DNA of 64,000 nt from Candidatus Opimibacter skivensis. GTDB lineage: Bacteria > Bacteroidota > Bacteroidia > Chitinophagales > Saprospiraceae. The notes below the pieces were generated by a model. That model was not told where the DNA came from. It worked only from the letters and a program-made list of their open reading frames with translations, and did no database searches. Location of the stretch: NCBI GenBank assembly GCA_016722045.1, contig JADKGY010000006.1:558001-622000 (forward strand). Reading direction: 5' to 3'. The position numbers and the translations under genes are program-made. Below, piece by piece: positions 1 through 7,701 of this stretch; the first letter of the stretch is position 1; every line of letters begins with the position of its first letter.

Positions 1-2
1 GT

Positions 3-293
3 GATTTCCTTGAGTACATGGATTTTGTGCGAAAGCAGATTGATGAGATTGATCTTGAAGTCTTAAATCTTCTTGGTAAGAGAATGAAGTTGAGTGAAGA
101 GATTGGGAAGCATAAAAAGCATAATCGCATTTCAATATTGCAAGTAAAACGATGGAATGAAATACTTGAGAAGGCGAAGGATATGGGAAGAGAGCGAGGA
201 TTGAGTGAGGGGTTTATATCACACTATCTCAGTGCGGTGCATCAGGAGAGTATAAAGAGGCAGGTGGGAGTGAAGGGTGCTGATGAAATATAA
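3..293 (+). CDS. DAHP synthase/chorismate mutase fusion, C-terminal part (cut by window edge)
   Basis: The reading frame is open at the left edge (residues DFLEY precede the first Met at base 18), so this is the end of a longer protein. The visible part is an AroQ-type chorismate mutase domain: R-K-Q-I-D-E-I-D in the first helix, the K-R-M stretch of the active site, IG-KHKK, then ILQVKRW and GLSEGF-HQESI. The ILQ-RW and HQESIKRQ signature is typical of the Bacteroidota fusion of 3-deoxy-7-phosphoheptulonate synthase with a C-terminal chorismate mutase. The domain converts chorismate to prephenate for Phe/Tyr synthesis in the cytoplasm. That the missing N-terminal part is DAHP synthase is inferred from this family pattern, not seen. 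Confidence 0.85.
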   Translation, partial: DFLEYMDFVRKQIDEIDLEVLNLLGKRMKLSEEIGKHKKHNRISILQVKRWNEILEKAKDMGRERGLSEGFISHYLSAVHQESIKRQVGVKGADEI

Positions 294-295
294 TT

Positions 296-334
296 GGTTT
301 ATGGGCTTATAAGTTTATAGGTTTATAAGGTTAT
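296..334. repeat. Short direct repeats of a TTTATAGG-type unit
   Basis: The spacer after the chorismate mutase domain is made of degenerate copies of GTTTATAGG / GGCTTATAA. The same unit builds a much longer array at 20180-20360, so it is a dispersed short-period repeat, not a random AT-rich spacer. Confidence 0.7.
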
Positions 335-342
335 CGCTGAAT

Positions 343-1077
343 TTATTCGCTAATCACTTTAATGACTTCGTTGGTGAGCCATTTTTTTAATAACGGAACA
401 TTAGTGGATATTTCCGCAATATATATTCTGTCGTAGTAGGAAAAGACTTGTGACTCTTCTATCTTTTCAATTACTACTCCTTTTGCACTGATATAATTGG
501 AATGGATTACAAATAATTCGCCATTCTTTTTTTGGATGTATCCTACATGGCTATGGTCAAAGCCGATAAAGTAGATTCCTTCTTTCAAAGATCTCTTAAG
601 TATATCAATTCTTTCTGCAGTTGAATTGTTGTTGATCTCAAGAAGAGGCATACCCATTGATAATGTTTTGGCTTCATTAATGGGCAAGAGTTGAGCGAAT
701 TTATATCGGTTCAGATTGAAACCAACATCCTGCAATGTCGTGGATACGAAATAACCGCATGCGATTTCCCCTGATCCCGGTACTGAAGTGTGGCCTTCGA
801 AGGACCAGAGGGTGCCGAGCCAATAGGGGATGATTTTTTCGGTGAGGAGGTTTGTGAATAGATGGGAAAGGGAGTCATCCGTGATTCTGTCGAAGCGGAT
901 GCGGGATTTCGAGGTAGTAACGAATTTTTTGGAAGCTGAATATGAGGTTTCGAAACCACTAACATAGGTTTGGGCGCTCAGAACTTGAAACTGTCCAAGT
1001 GGGTTCAGATCAGCTAAAACAAGAAATAACAATAATAGTCGAGACTTGAGAGGGTTCATATTCAATAATACTTTCAT
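343..1077 (-). CDS. Secreted NlpC/papain-like cysteine peptidase-like protein of unknown function
   Basis: The 244-residue protein starts with a short basic stretch and a hydrophobic segment (about residues 13-24, ending near LSAQ at 33-36), which reads as a signal peptide. A Met at residue 7 is an alternative start. The core has IPYWLGTLW, then GEIACGYFVSTTL (Cys107 at the start of a helix), later DHSHVGYI (His175/His177) and VIHSNY (His192). A helix-borne Cys followed by strand-borne His residues is the layout of NlpC/P60 and papain-like peptidases, so a wall- or protein-directed hydrolase is possible. No named family is certain and the catalytic role is inferred. It is divergent from the abiEi-like gene with about 120 bp between starts. 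Confidence 0.55.
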   Translation of the reverse strand: MKVLLNMNPLKSRLLLLFLVLADLNPLGQFQVLSAQTYVSGFETSYSASKKFVTTSKSRIRFDRITDDSLSHLFTNLLTEKIIPYWLGTLWSFEGHTSVPGSGEIACGYFVSTTLQDVGFNLNRYKFAQLLPINEAKTLSMGMPLLEINNNSTAERIDILKRSLKEGIYFIGFDHSHVGYIQKKNGELFVIHSNYISAKGVVIEKIEESQVFSYYDRIYIAEISTNVPLLKKWLTNEVIKVISE

Positions 1078-1158
1078 TGGTCATTTAAGAAACTGACCTA
1101 GTTTATTTTTAACACCATTAAGGTGCTTAAAGTACCCAAATAGCAATACAATCAAACT

Positions 1159-1183
1159 AAATTTTAAAATTGGTTTAAAATTT
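1159..1183. promoter_or_regulatory. Inverted repeat upstream of abiEi, candidate operator
   Basis: Two perfect 10-bp arms (AAATTTTAAA and TTTAAAATTT) flank a 5-bp spacer, ending 16 bp before the ATG at 1200. AbiEi antitoxins are known to repress their own operon by binding inverted repeats in the promoter. The placement fits, but the arms are AT-only, so chance is not excluded. An AGTACCCAA motif also occurs twice nearby, at 1131 and 1202. Confidence 0.4.
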
Positions 1184-1199
1184 GCTGTATATTGGTACT

Positions 1200-1982
1200 A
1201 TGAGTACCCAAGAATTGTCCAAAATAAACCGTCTTTTATCGACTCAACCGCAGGGAGTCGTTCTTTTATCATCGTGGCTAACTGAAAATGGCTATAGTCC
1301 TGAACTCCAAAAGCGATACAGGAAGAGTAAGTGGCTGACATCTATCGGTACTGGGGCTATGATCCGCACAGGAGATCAGGTAGATTATCTGGGAGCAATA
1401 TATGCCCTGCAAAAACAAGTAGGGCTGAGTATACATCCTGGAGCAAAAAATGCACTACTCCTTCAAGGTAAAGCGCATTACCTGGAAATGGGAAAAGGAA
1501 AGATGAATCTATTCGGGGGAAAAGATGAAACTCTACCTGCATGGTTTAAATCTAATCATTGGGATGTCACATTGGATTATCACGCCACATCATTTCAACC
1601 CGCAGCATCCGGCTTAACTAAATACGAAACAAATAATTTTTCCATTGACATATCGGGACCGGTTCGCGCTATGATGGAATGCTTATACCTCTCACCTACA
1701 AAATTTGATTTAATAGAAAGTTATCAACTGATGGAGGGCCTCAATGCATTACGCCCGGACCAGGTTCAGGAATTATTAGAATCATGTAATTCTGTGAAAG
1801 TCAAACGACTTTTTCTCTATATGGCTGAGAAAGCCGGACATCTTTGGTTTTCAAAAATCAATTTGAATAATATCGACCTGGGTAGTGGAAAGCGAAGTCT
1901 TGTTAAAAATGGTATCTACATATCCAAATACCAAATAACGGTTCCTAAAGAATTGGAAATAAATGAAAAACCAGAGCTATAA
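1200..1982 (+). CDS. AbiEi-family antitoxin (type IV toxin-antitoxin)
   Basis: I chose the ATG at 1200 (MSTQELSKINRLL) over a TTG six codons upstream because family members start this way. The N-terminal part is the winged-helix-type AbiEi domain, with SSWLTENGYSPELQKRYRKS, WLTSIGTGAMIRTGD and YALQKQVGLSIHPG-KNALLLQG-AHYL. The C-terminal half is the AbiEi_3-type antitoxin domain. AbiEi normally represses the operon and counteracts the nucleotidyltransferase toxin AbiEii, which is usually encoded in the next, overlapping gene and acts in phage abortive infection. Here the toxin is missing except for a possible stub at 1963. The gene is an orphan antitoxin beside a restriction locus. Family assignment is firm; present function is not. 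Confidence 0.85.
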   Translation: MSTQELSKINRLLSTQPQGVVLLSSWLTENGYSPELQKRYRKSKWLTSIGTGAMIRTGDQVDYLGAIYALQKQVGLSIHPGAKNALLLQGKAHYLEMGKGKMNLFGGKDETLPAWFKSNHWDVTLDYHATSFQPAASGLTKYETNNFSIDISGPVRAMMECLYLSPTKFDLIESYQLMEGLNALRPDQVQELLESCNSVKVKRLFLYMAEKAGHLWFSKINLNNIDLGSGKRSLVKNGIYISKYQITVPKELEINEKPEL

Positions 1983-2079
1983 AGATCAGGCAGCAAAGAT
2001 CCAACATAGACATCATGTCTATCTCAAGGTCTATGTTCAGAATCAGAAGTTTCAACATAGTCACTATGCCTATCTTTAA
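1963..2079 (+). pseudogene. Possible AbiEii toxin remnant (38 codons)
   Basis: An ATG inside the 3' end of abiEi (20-bp overlap) opens a frame starting MKNQSYKDQAAK. This resembles the start of AbiEii toxins, which commonly begin MK-x-x-Y-x-x-Q and overlap or abut abiEi. After about 12 codons the similarity ends and the frame runs through a small repeat-rich segment to TAA at 2077. That segment contains an inverted repeat (AACATAGAC at 2003, GTCTATGTT at 2029) that could act as a hairpin. No nucleotidyltransferase motif (GG-T..D-x-D) follows. The remnant reading rests on a very short match, so it is tentative. Confidence 0.35.
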
Positions 2080-2097
2080 CATCAGGTAGAAACTACT

Positions 2098-2394
2098 CTA
2101 ACTACTAGCATGATGCCTTGAAAGTCTTTCTTTGAATGAATTTGCAATCACAGCTCTGACAAAAGGGGATGCATTTTGAAAATGTGTTTGGGACTTAATT
2201 CTATCCAGATTGAATTCCTCCGTGAGTTTCGCAAAACATTCATCGGCAAATGAATTAGAAATAATCTCCACTTTGTCAAAATCAAAAACAACTCTTTGAC
2301 CTTTCTGCATGGCAGAAATAATAAATGACCGGAGTTCTCTGGCTTCAGATCTCGTTCCCAAATGATTGCCAATATCCTTGAATTCTATTTTCAT
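2098..2394 (-). CDS. STAS-like domain protein (DUF4325)
   Basis: The start is placed at the Met that begins MKIEFKDIGNHLGTR; a frame extends 13 codons further but adds nothing family-like. The roughly 98-residue protein is a single STAS-like domain: LGTRSEARELRSFI, a V-V-F-D-F strand, then KVEIISNSFADECF. This is the DUF4325 pattern, in which the SFADE turn sits where anti-sigma-factor antagonists carry their switch residue. It lies 32 bp downstream of the GHKL ATPase gene on the same strand, so the two are probably co-transcribed and act together. STAS domains usually bind a partner ATPase or sigma-like regulator; the target here is unknown. Confidence 0.75.
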   Translation of the reverse strand: MKIEFKDIGNHLGTRSEARELRSFIISAMQKGQRVVFDFDKVEIISNSFADECFAKLTEEFNLDRIKSQTHFQNASPFVRAVIANSFKERLSRHHASS

Positions 2395-2426
2395 ATTAAG
2401 TTTAAACAAACAATAATAACACCAAA

Positions 2427-3368
2427 TTACCATAATTCATTGCTTATTCCAAAGTGTTTTTCAACAAATTCCTGATAATCATCAGGTAATGCATGATCAT
2501 TTGGCATGATATCTTTATAATTTACAGGAATGTTAGTATTTATTCGAAGAAAGACTAACGTTCCGTTCCACGGAGAGCCTGAATTAACCTGAATATTTTT
2601 ATCGTTCATAATGAGAAAATGACCTCCGGAATAAATCATCAAATCTCCATGATTTGCCTTAACAAATTCTGAAGTCGCAAACAATCCAAAGCCTAAACCA
2701 TTCCCTTTAGTAACCCCTCGATGTATACATTTATTTAGAGCCTGCTCCTCATTTAATTCTTGGTACTCAGGATTAGAAACTAATGATCGGTGGATTCCTT
2801 GGCCTGTATCACATATAATCAAACGGATCTCCGCATTAGCTTCGAAATATTGGGCACATACCCATCCGGTAGTTATTGCAGAATGTTCCAAAACATTATC
2901 CATGATTTCGTAAAGACAATAATAAAATAGCTGTAAGACATCAATAGATATAGTGGTATTAGCATAAAGTATCTTGTTTATTTCTGTAAAGAGAGCATAA
3001 ATATCCATTCTGGTGTAGGACCGGATTTCTGTAAATCTTCCCGTTGCATCATGACGTTGAAATTTTTCATCAAATTCAAAACCTACCTCTTTAAAGAAAT
3101 TTACACGACTCGCATACTTTATTTTATGATCATCAGGATTTGCTTTAATAATACCAGTAACCGGAATTGAATTAGAGCGTAGAAAATGCAAAGCAGCAAC
3201 TACCATTAGTAAATGGTCTGAATACAACATATTGGAATCTGTCTGCAGATCAATAGTTACATACACCTCATCCAGCATCGTTGCAGAAAACACAGGGCTT
3301 AGGTCCTCTACCAAGGCATGGTGATCGCGGTATTTCCTAAAATCGAGATTTATAGTGATCAGAGCCAT
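2427..3368 (-). CDS. GHKL/HATPase-domain protein paired with the STAS-like gene
   Basis: The 313-residue soluble protein has no transmembrane segment. Residues 1-140 are of no recognised family. Residues about 150-275 form a GHKL ATPase domain: N-box EIMDNVLEHS at 154-163, G1 DTGQGI at 187-192, and G2 GNGLGFGLF at 222-230. There is no histidine phospho-acceptor domain, so this is not an ordinary sensor kinase. It resembles anti-sigma-type kinases (SpoIIAB/RsbW-like) or stand-alone ATP-dependent switches. It precedes the DUF4325 gene and is divergent from hsdR, with only 37 bp between start codons, so the hsdR promoter must overlap this gene or its leader. A regulatory pair controlling the restriction locus, or a separate defence module, is inferred. 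Confidence 0.75.
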   Translation of the reverse strand: MALITINLDFRKYRDHHALVEDLSPVFSATMLDEVYVTIDLQTDSNMLYSDHLLMVVAALHFLRSNSIPVTGIIKANPDDHKIKYASRVNFFKEVGFEFDEKFQRHDATGRFTEIRSYTRMDIYALFTEINKILYANTTISIDVLQLFYYCLYEIMDNVLEHSAITTGWVCAQYFEANAEIRLIICDTGQGIHRSLVSNPEYQELNEEQALNKCIHRGVTKGNGLGFGLFATSEFVKANHGDLMIYSGGHFLIMNDKNIQVNSGSPWNGTLVFLRINTNIPVNYKDIMPNDHALPDDYQEFVEKHFGISNELW

Positions 3369-3405
3369 TGCGAAATATAATAATCTTAATTTTCTCCCAC
3401 AATTT

Positions 3406-5433
3406 ATGCCCTACGAATCCGAAAAACAAACCCGAAAAACCCGTATCGACCAGCAACTTCGAAAAGCTAGCTGGAATATCATTCCATTTCGTGAAGACAT
3501 GGAATATTCAGAACTAACTCGTCACGCTGTTGAAGAGTTTCAAACCGTAAATGGTCCTGCAGATTATGCCCTTTTCGTAAAGGGGAAACTTTTAGGAATT
3601 GTTGAAGCAAAAAAGCTTGAAGTAGGTGCTGCAAATGTCCTTGAACAGGCTAAGCGATATTCAGCCGGTGCAGAGAATACGATTGGCCAATGGGGTGAAT
3701 ATCATGTTCCTTTTCTTTATTCCTCCAATGGTGAATTGATATACCATCTGGATATACGGAAACCCAACAACCTGAATCGACAGATATATGCCTTTCATTC
3801 TGCTGCTGCACTATGGGCCAATTATACTGCAACGAAAGATGAATCTTCTAAATGGCTCCTTGAAACACCTATTCACAGACCAGGACTAAGGCCTTATCAG
3901 GAAAAAGCCGTACAAGCATTTGAAAATAATCTGGAAGATGGCAAACGGCAGATGCTGCTGGCTATGGCTACAGGAACAGGAAAAACATTCACTGCCGTTA
4001 ACCTGGTTTATCGGATGCTAGCATCAGGATACGCTAAACACATCTTGTTTTTAGTGGATCGCAAGTCTCTCGCTGCACAAGCTGTCACTGCTTTCGCTTC
4101 CTATGATACACCCCGAAATATCAAATTCAAAGACGAGTACGAATTGTATTCTCAAAAATTTCAGCGGGAAGATTTTGAAGATGAGCCTTATAATCCAAAC
4201 GTCCTTCCAAATTCATATCTGACAGATCCGGACGATTCAAAAACATTTCTCTATATCTGCACCATACAACGAATGGCTGTTAATCTCCTGGGAAAAGCCG
4301 CCGCTTTCGGAGAAGATGAGGAACGTGAAGATGATGCAGACGAAATGCTTCAAATACCTACACATGCATTTGACCTGATCATTGCAGACGAGTGTCATCG
4401 GGGATACACCTCTAAAGAAACGAATGTGTGGAGAAATGTACTAAATCATTTTGACGCCATTAAACTTGGACTAACTGCTACACCTGCATCGCATACAATC
4501 GCTTATTTTGGTAAGCCTATTTATAACTATCCTCTGCAGGAAGCTATTGACGACGGATGGCTTGTAGATTATGATGCAGTCGCCATCAGTTCTGAGGTAT
4601 TGATGAATGGTGCCTTTTTGAAAGAGGGTGAACAGGTAGGACTGATCGATACACAAACCGGACGCGAACAAATCGATCAGCTTGAAGATGAAAGACAATT
4701 TACTTCAACAGAAATAGAGGAAAAAATTACAGCCCCGGATACCAATCAAAAAATCATTGAAGAACTCAAACAATATACTGATGCGTTTGAAGTAGAACGA
4801 GGTCGTTTTCCAAAAACGCTCATTTTTGCTTCTAATGATATCCCTATGATCTCTCATGCAGACCGATTGGTGAAAATCTGTAAAGAAGTTTTTAATCAGG
4901 GTGATTCTTTTGTAGCCAAGATTACAGGGAGTCCCACGGTGGACAGACCGCTTAAGAAAATCAAGGAATTCAGGAATCGGCCTAATCCTAAAATTGTAGT
5001 GACCGTAGATATGTTGAGTACCGGTGTTGATATTCCTGCTTTGGAGTTCATTGTGTTCCTTAGACCTGTTAAGTCACGTATATTATGGGAACAAATGCTG
5101 GGAAGGGGAACCAGGAAATGCGACGATATAGGCAAAACCCATTTTGTAATCTTCGATTGTTTCAATGGCACCCTGATCAGATATTTTAAAAATGCGAGTT
5201 ATAATTTTACTATTGATCCACCTGGTACTGAAACGATAACTATAAAAGAGCTGATTGAAAAAATATATAACAACGAGGATCGGGAGGCTAATGCTAAGCG
5301 CCTCAGCAAGCGTTTACATCGAATTGAAAAAGACATGAGCGGCAATGCGCGTGAAAAATTCAAAACGTATATCCCTGATGGCGATATGGGAAAATTTGCA
5401 GGTCACGTAGCTAAATTCTTTGACAGGCACTGA
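3406..5433 (+). CDS. hsdR: Type I restriction enzyme R subunit: nuclease and helicase part
   Basis: I start at ATG 3406 (MPYESEKQTRKTRID); an in-frame ATG at 3355 would lie inside the divergent ATPase gene. The 675-residue protein has an N-terminal HsdR nuclease domain with PD-(D/E)xK residues (DYALF near 53, IVEAKK at 65-70). The SF2 translocase follows, with Walker A ATGTGKT at 188-194, DECH at 328-331, the LTATP motif, and a C-terminal helicase domain with VTVDMLSTGVD and GRGTRKC. It cuts and translocates DNA at sites unmodified by HsdM/HsdS. The last EcoEI-type domain is not here but in the next gene. The TGA at 5431 overlaps the next ATG by one base (TGATG), implying translational coupling. 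Confidence 0.9.
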   Translation: MPYESEKQTRKTRIDQQLRKASWNIIPFREDMEYSELTRHAVEEFQTVNGPADYALFVKGKLLGIVEAKKLEVGAANVLEQAKRYSAGAENTIGQWGEYHVPFLYSSNGELIYHLDIRKPNNLNRQIYAFHSAAALWANYTATKDESSKWLLETPIHRPGLRPYQEKAVQAFENNLEDGKRQMLLAMATGTGKTFTAVNLVYRMLASGYAKHILFLVDRKSLAAQAVTAFASYDTPRNIKFKDEYELYSQKFQREDFEDEPYNPNVLPNSYLTDPDDSKTFLYICTIQRMAVNLLGKAAAFGEDEEREDDADEMLQIPTHAFDLIIADECHRGYTSKETNVWRNVLNHFDAIKLGLTATPASHTIAYFGKPIYNYPLQEAIDDGWLVDYDAVAISSEVLMNGAFLKEGEQVGLIDTQTGREQIDQLEDERQFTSTEIEEKITAPDTNQKIIEELKQYTDAFEVERGRFPKTLIFASNDIPMISHADRLVKICKEVFNQGDSFVAKITGSPTVDRPLKKIKEFRNRPNPKIVVTVDMLSTGVDIPALEFIVFLRPVKSRILWEQMLGRGTRKCDDIGKTHFVIFDCFNGTLIRYFKNASYNFTIDPPGTETITIKELIEKIYNNEDREANAKRLSKRLHRIEKDMSGNAREKFKTYIPDGDMGKFAGHVAKFFDRH

Positions 5434-6119
5434 TGGCAAAATCATTCAAAGAAATATTTGAAAGCTTTACAAGCCTGATGGAATTGCTCCGCAATGAGCA
5501 GTTTCAAAAGCTATTAGTTGAATATGAACGGGCTAAAAGAGTTTTCATGGTGGGATACGAAGTAGAGGATACAGTCAGCTCGGATGTGTTGTTTGAGGCA
5601 GAAGGAAAAAATGATCTCAAGCCTGTAGATTATTTATTGGCATTTTCTGAATTCATCAAACGAAATGAAAATGAGATTTCAGCCATTGGTATTCTATTGA
5701 ATAAACCAGCCGGATGGAATACCAAAACTCTGAATGAGCTGAAACAAAAATTGCGGGAGAACCAGTATGACGAAAACAACCTCCGAAAAGCACACAAAAT
5801 CGTATATCACAAGGACACAGTCGATATCATCAGCATGATCAAACATGCAGCCAAAGCATCAGAACCATTGTTAAGTCCGGAAGAAAGAGTTAGTCTTGCA
5901 ATTGAAAAAGTAACCGCAGGGAAGAATCTGAATGAAGAGCAACAAAAATGGATGGAATATATCAAAGAACATCTCAAACAAAATATGACGCTGGATGAGG
6001 ATGATCTCAGAGATCTACCTGTTTTTGCGGACAGAGGTGGATTGAGCAGATTTAAGAAGATATTTGCGGAGGAATACGGGCAGATTATTGATGAGATTAA
6101 TTTGGCCATTGCAGCGTAG
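5433..6119 (+). CDS. Type I restriction enzyme R subunit: C-terminal EcoEI-type domain
   Basis: The 228-residue protein starts MAKSFKEIFESF and matches the region that normally ends EcoEI-type HsdR proteins (EcoEI_R_C). It includes VDYLLAFSEFIKRN, SAIGILLNKP, LNELKQKL and a C-terminal DRGGLSRFKKIFAEEYG. In classical HsdR this helical domain contacts the methyltransferase core. Together with the upstream gene the length is about 900 residues, as for a full HsdR. The TGATG junction has no homopolymer that would suggest a simple sequencing slip, so a true two-polypeptide R subunit is plausible. A fused protein made by frameshifting is the alternative. Confidence 0.8.
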   Translation: MAKSFKEIFESFTSLMELLRNEQFQKLLVEYERAKRVFMVGYEVEDTVSSDVLFEAEGKNDLKPVDYLLAFSEFIKRNENEISAIGILLNKPAGWNTKTLNELKQKLRENQYDENNLRKAHKIVYHKDTVDIISMIKHAAKASEPLLSPEERVSLAIEKVTAGKNLNEEQQKWMEYIKEHLKQNMTLDEDDLRDLPVFADRGGLSRFKKIFAEEYGQIIDEINLAIAA

Positions 6120-6297
6120 GGCATAGAGCATAGGGCATAGGGCATAGAGAAATATTTTCATCTAAAATCTAATATTTCTTTGCGACGGTTGCTGAGCTGT
6201 AGCACGAGGATGTGGGGAGGAGGTCGAAGCATGCGCCTTTGTGAGACAATAAAACAATAGGCAATAAACAATAGGTAATAGGCAATAATTAATAGAC
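6117..6297. repeat. Repeat-filled spacer between hsdR and hsdM
   Basis: From 6117 there are four near-copies of GGGCATAGA, and from 6247 to 6297 degenerate copies of AATAGGCAATAAACAAT. The second unit recurs in inverse orientation at 26754-26797. Between them lies a 46-bp dispersed element (6186-6231, listed separately). No gene is seen; the hsdM promoter must lie within this repeat-rich stretch. Confidence 0.7.
6186..6231 (+). repeat. 46-bp REP-like dispersed element, copy 1
   Basis: The segment starts CGGTTGCT and ends AGGTCGAAGCA. A copy of equal length lies in reverse orientation at 43273-43318. The outer 20 and 11 bases are nearly identical between copies, while the central 15 differ strongly. 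This pattern fits a repetitive extragenic element. Confidence 0.65.
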
Positions 6298-6300
6298 AAA

Positions 6301-7701
6301 ATGAGTGACGTAGTAAACAAGTTATGGGGCTTTTGTCATACGCTGAGGCATGAAGGGATCGACTATAACGATTATATCGAGCAGCTTTCGTTTCTTCTGT
6401 TCCTGAAGATGGCGGATGAGAAGGAAGTGCATCTCAGTGCAAAGTATAACTGGCAATCAATGAAAAAAAGGAGTGGTGGTGATCTGATGGATCACTACTC
6501 GGATATGCTCAGAGATCTGGCGAAGGAAGAAGGATTGCTGGGTGAAATATTTACACAGGCGCAGAATCGATTTAATAATCCGGTGAGTCTGAAGAAGCTG
6601 CTCAACCTGATTGAAGAGGATGAGTGGACATCGATGGATGTGGATGTGAAGGGTGCGGCATTTGAAGGTCTATTGGAAAAAGCGGCGAGTGAAGGGAAGA
6701 AAGGTGCCGGGCAATATTTTACACCTCGTCCGTTGATCCAAAGTATGGTGCGATTGATGAAACCGGATCCAAGAGGAAATAAAAACTTCAAAATATCGGA
6801 TCCTGCGTGTGGTACGGGTGGATTTCTTGTTTCCGCATATGAATGGCTAATGAAAGAGAGTAAAGGTGCGCTGCCCAGGGAAGATGTGAAGAGGATCAGA
6901 GAGAAAACTTATTTCGGTCAGGAACTTGTGGCACGCCCTCGTCGACTGGCATTGATGAATATGTATCTGCATGGTGTGACGCCTAAAATAAAACTGGGTG
7001 ATACGATCTATAATACACCCGGAAGTGATCGCTTTGATGTGGTACTGGCTAATCCGCCATTTGGAACAAAAGGAGCGAACCAGGCACCGGAGCGGGATGA
7101 CTTTACGATCGAGACAAGTAATAAGCAATTGAATTTTGTCCAGCACATCATGAGTACGCTGAAGACGAGTGGGCGGGCTGCTATTGTGCTACCGGATAAT
7201 GTGCTCTTTGAAGACAAAGCCGGTGAAGTATTTGAGATCCTGATGCAGGATTGTAATCTGCATACGATCCTGCGTCTGCCGAGAGGGACATTCACACCTT
7301 ATGCACAGGGCGTAAAAGCGAATGTGATCTTTTTTCAAAAAGGTCTTCCAACAGAAAAGGTCTGGATTTATGACAACCGGAGTAATATAGAAGGCATCAC
7401 TAAAAAGGATCGTCCGCTTACCGCTAAACATTTTGAAGATTTTGAAAAATGTTATGGCGCTGATCCGAATGGAAATAGTAAGAGAAAGGATCAGGGTGAG
7501 ACCGGACGTTTTCGATGTTTCACACTTGAAGAAATCAAAAAGCGGAATTACAAACTTGATATCACATGGCTTAAGGATGATAGTATAGAAGATGCGGATA
7601 GTCTGCCGGAGCCGAATGATTTGGCTACTGAGGCTATAACTGAGTTGGAGGCTGTGGTGGATGATTTGAGGGAAATTCTCATTCTGCTAGATGAAAGTTA
7701 A
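6301..7701 (+). CDS. hsdM: Type I restriction-modification M subunit (N6-adenine methyltransferase)
   Basis: The 466-residue protein has the HsdM N-terminal helical domain (VNKLWGFCHTLRHEGIDY, LFLKMADE) followed by an N6-adenine methyltransferase domain. The SAM-binding motif DPACGTGGF is at 167-175 and the catalytic NPPFG at 251-255. The GQYFTPRPLI segment just before motif I is typical of the family. It methylates adenine in the sequence specified by HsdS and is part of the M2S core to which HsdR binds. hsdS starts directly after the stop (TAAATG), so the two are translated together. Confidence 0.95.
   Translation: MSDVVNKLWGFCHTLRHEGIDYNDYIEQLSFLLFLKMADEKEVHLSAKYNWQSMKKRSGGDLMDHYSDMLRDLAKEEGLLGEIFTQAQNRFNNPVSLKKLLNLIEEDEWTSMDVDVKGAAFEGLLEKAASEGKKGAGQYFTPRPLIQSMVRLMKPDPRGNKNFKISDPACGTGGFLVSAYEWLMKESKGALPREDVKRIREKTYFGQELVARPRRLALMNMYLHGVTPKIKLGDTIYNTPGSDRFDVVLANPPFGTKGANQAPERDDFTIETSNKQLNFVQHIMSTLKTSGRAAIVLPDNVLFEDKAGEVFEILMQDCNLHTILRLPRGTFTPYAQGVKANVIFFQKGLPTEKVWIYDNRSNIEGITKKDRPLTAKHFEDFEKCYGADPNGNSKRKDQGETGRFRCFTLEEIKKRNYKLDITWLKDDSIEDADSLPEPNDLATEAITELEAVVDDLREILILLDES

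Noticed and set aside
2003..2059. Short spaced repeats (AACATAGAC and similar) considered as a CRISPR array
   Set aside because: The units are only 7-9 bp, spacing is irregular and some are inverted; there is no repeat-spacer regularity and no cas gene.
5431..5435. TGATG junction in hsdR as a sequencing frameshift
   Set aside because: There is no homopolymer at the junction, and both products begin and end at natural domain borders, unlike the breaks in 26-40 kb.
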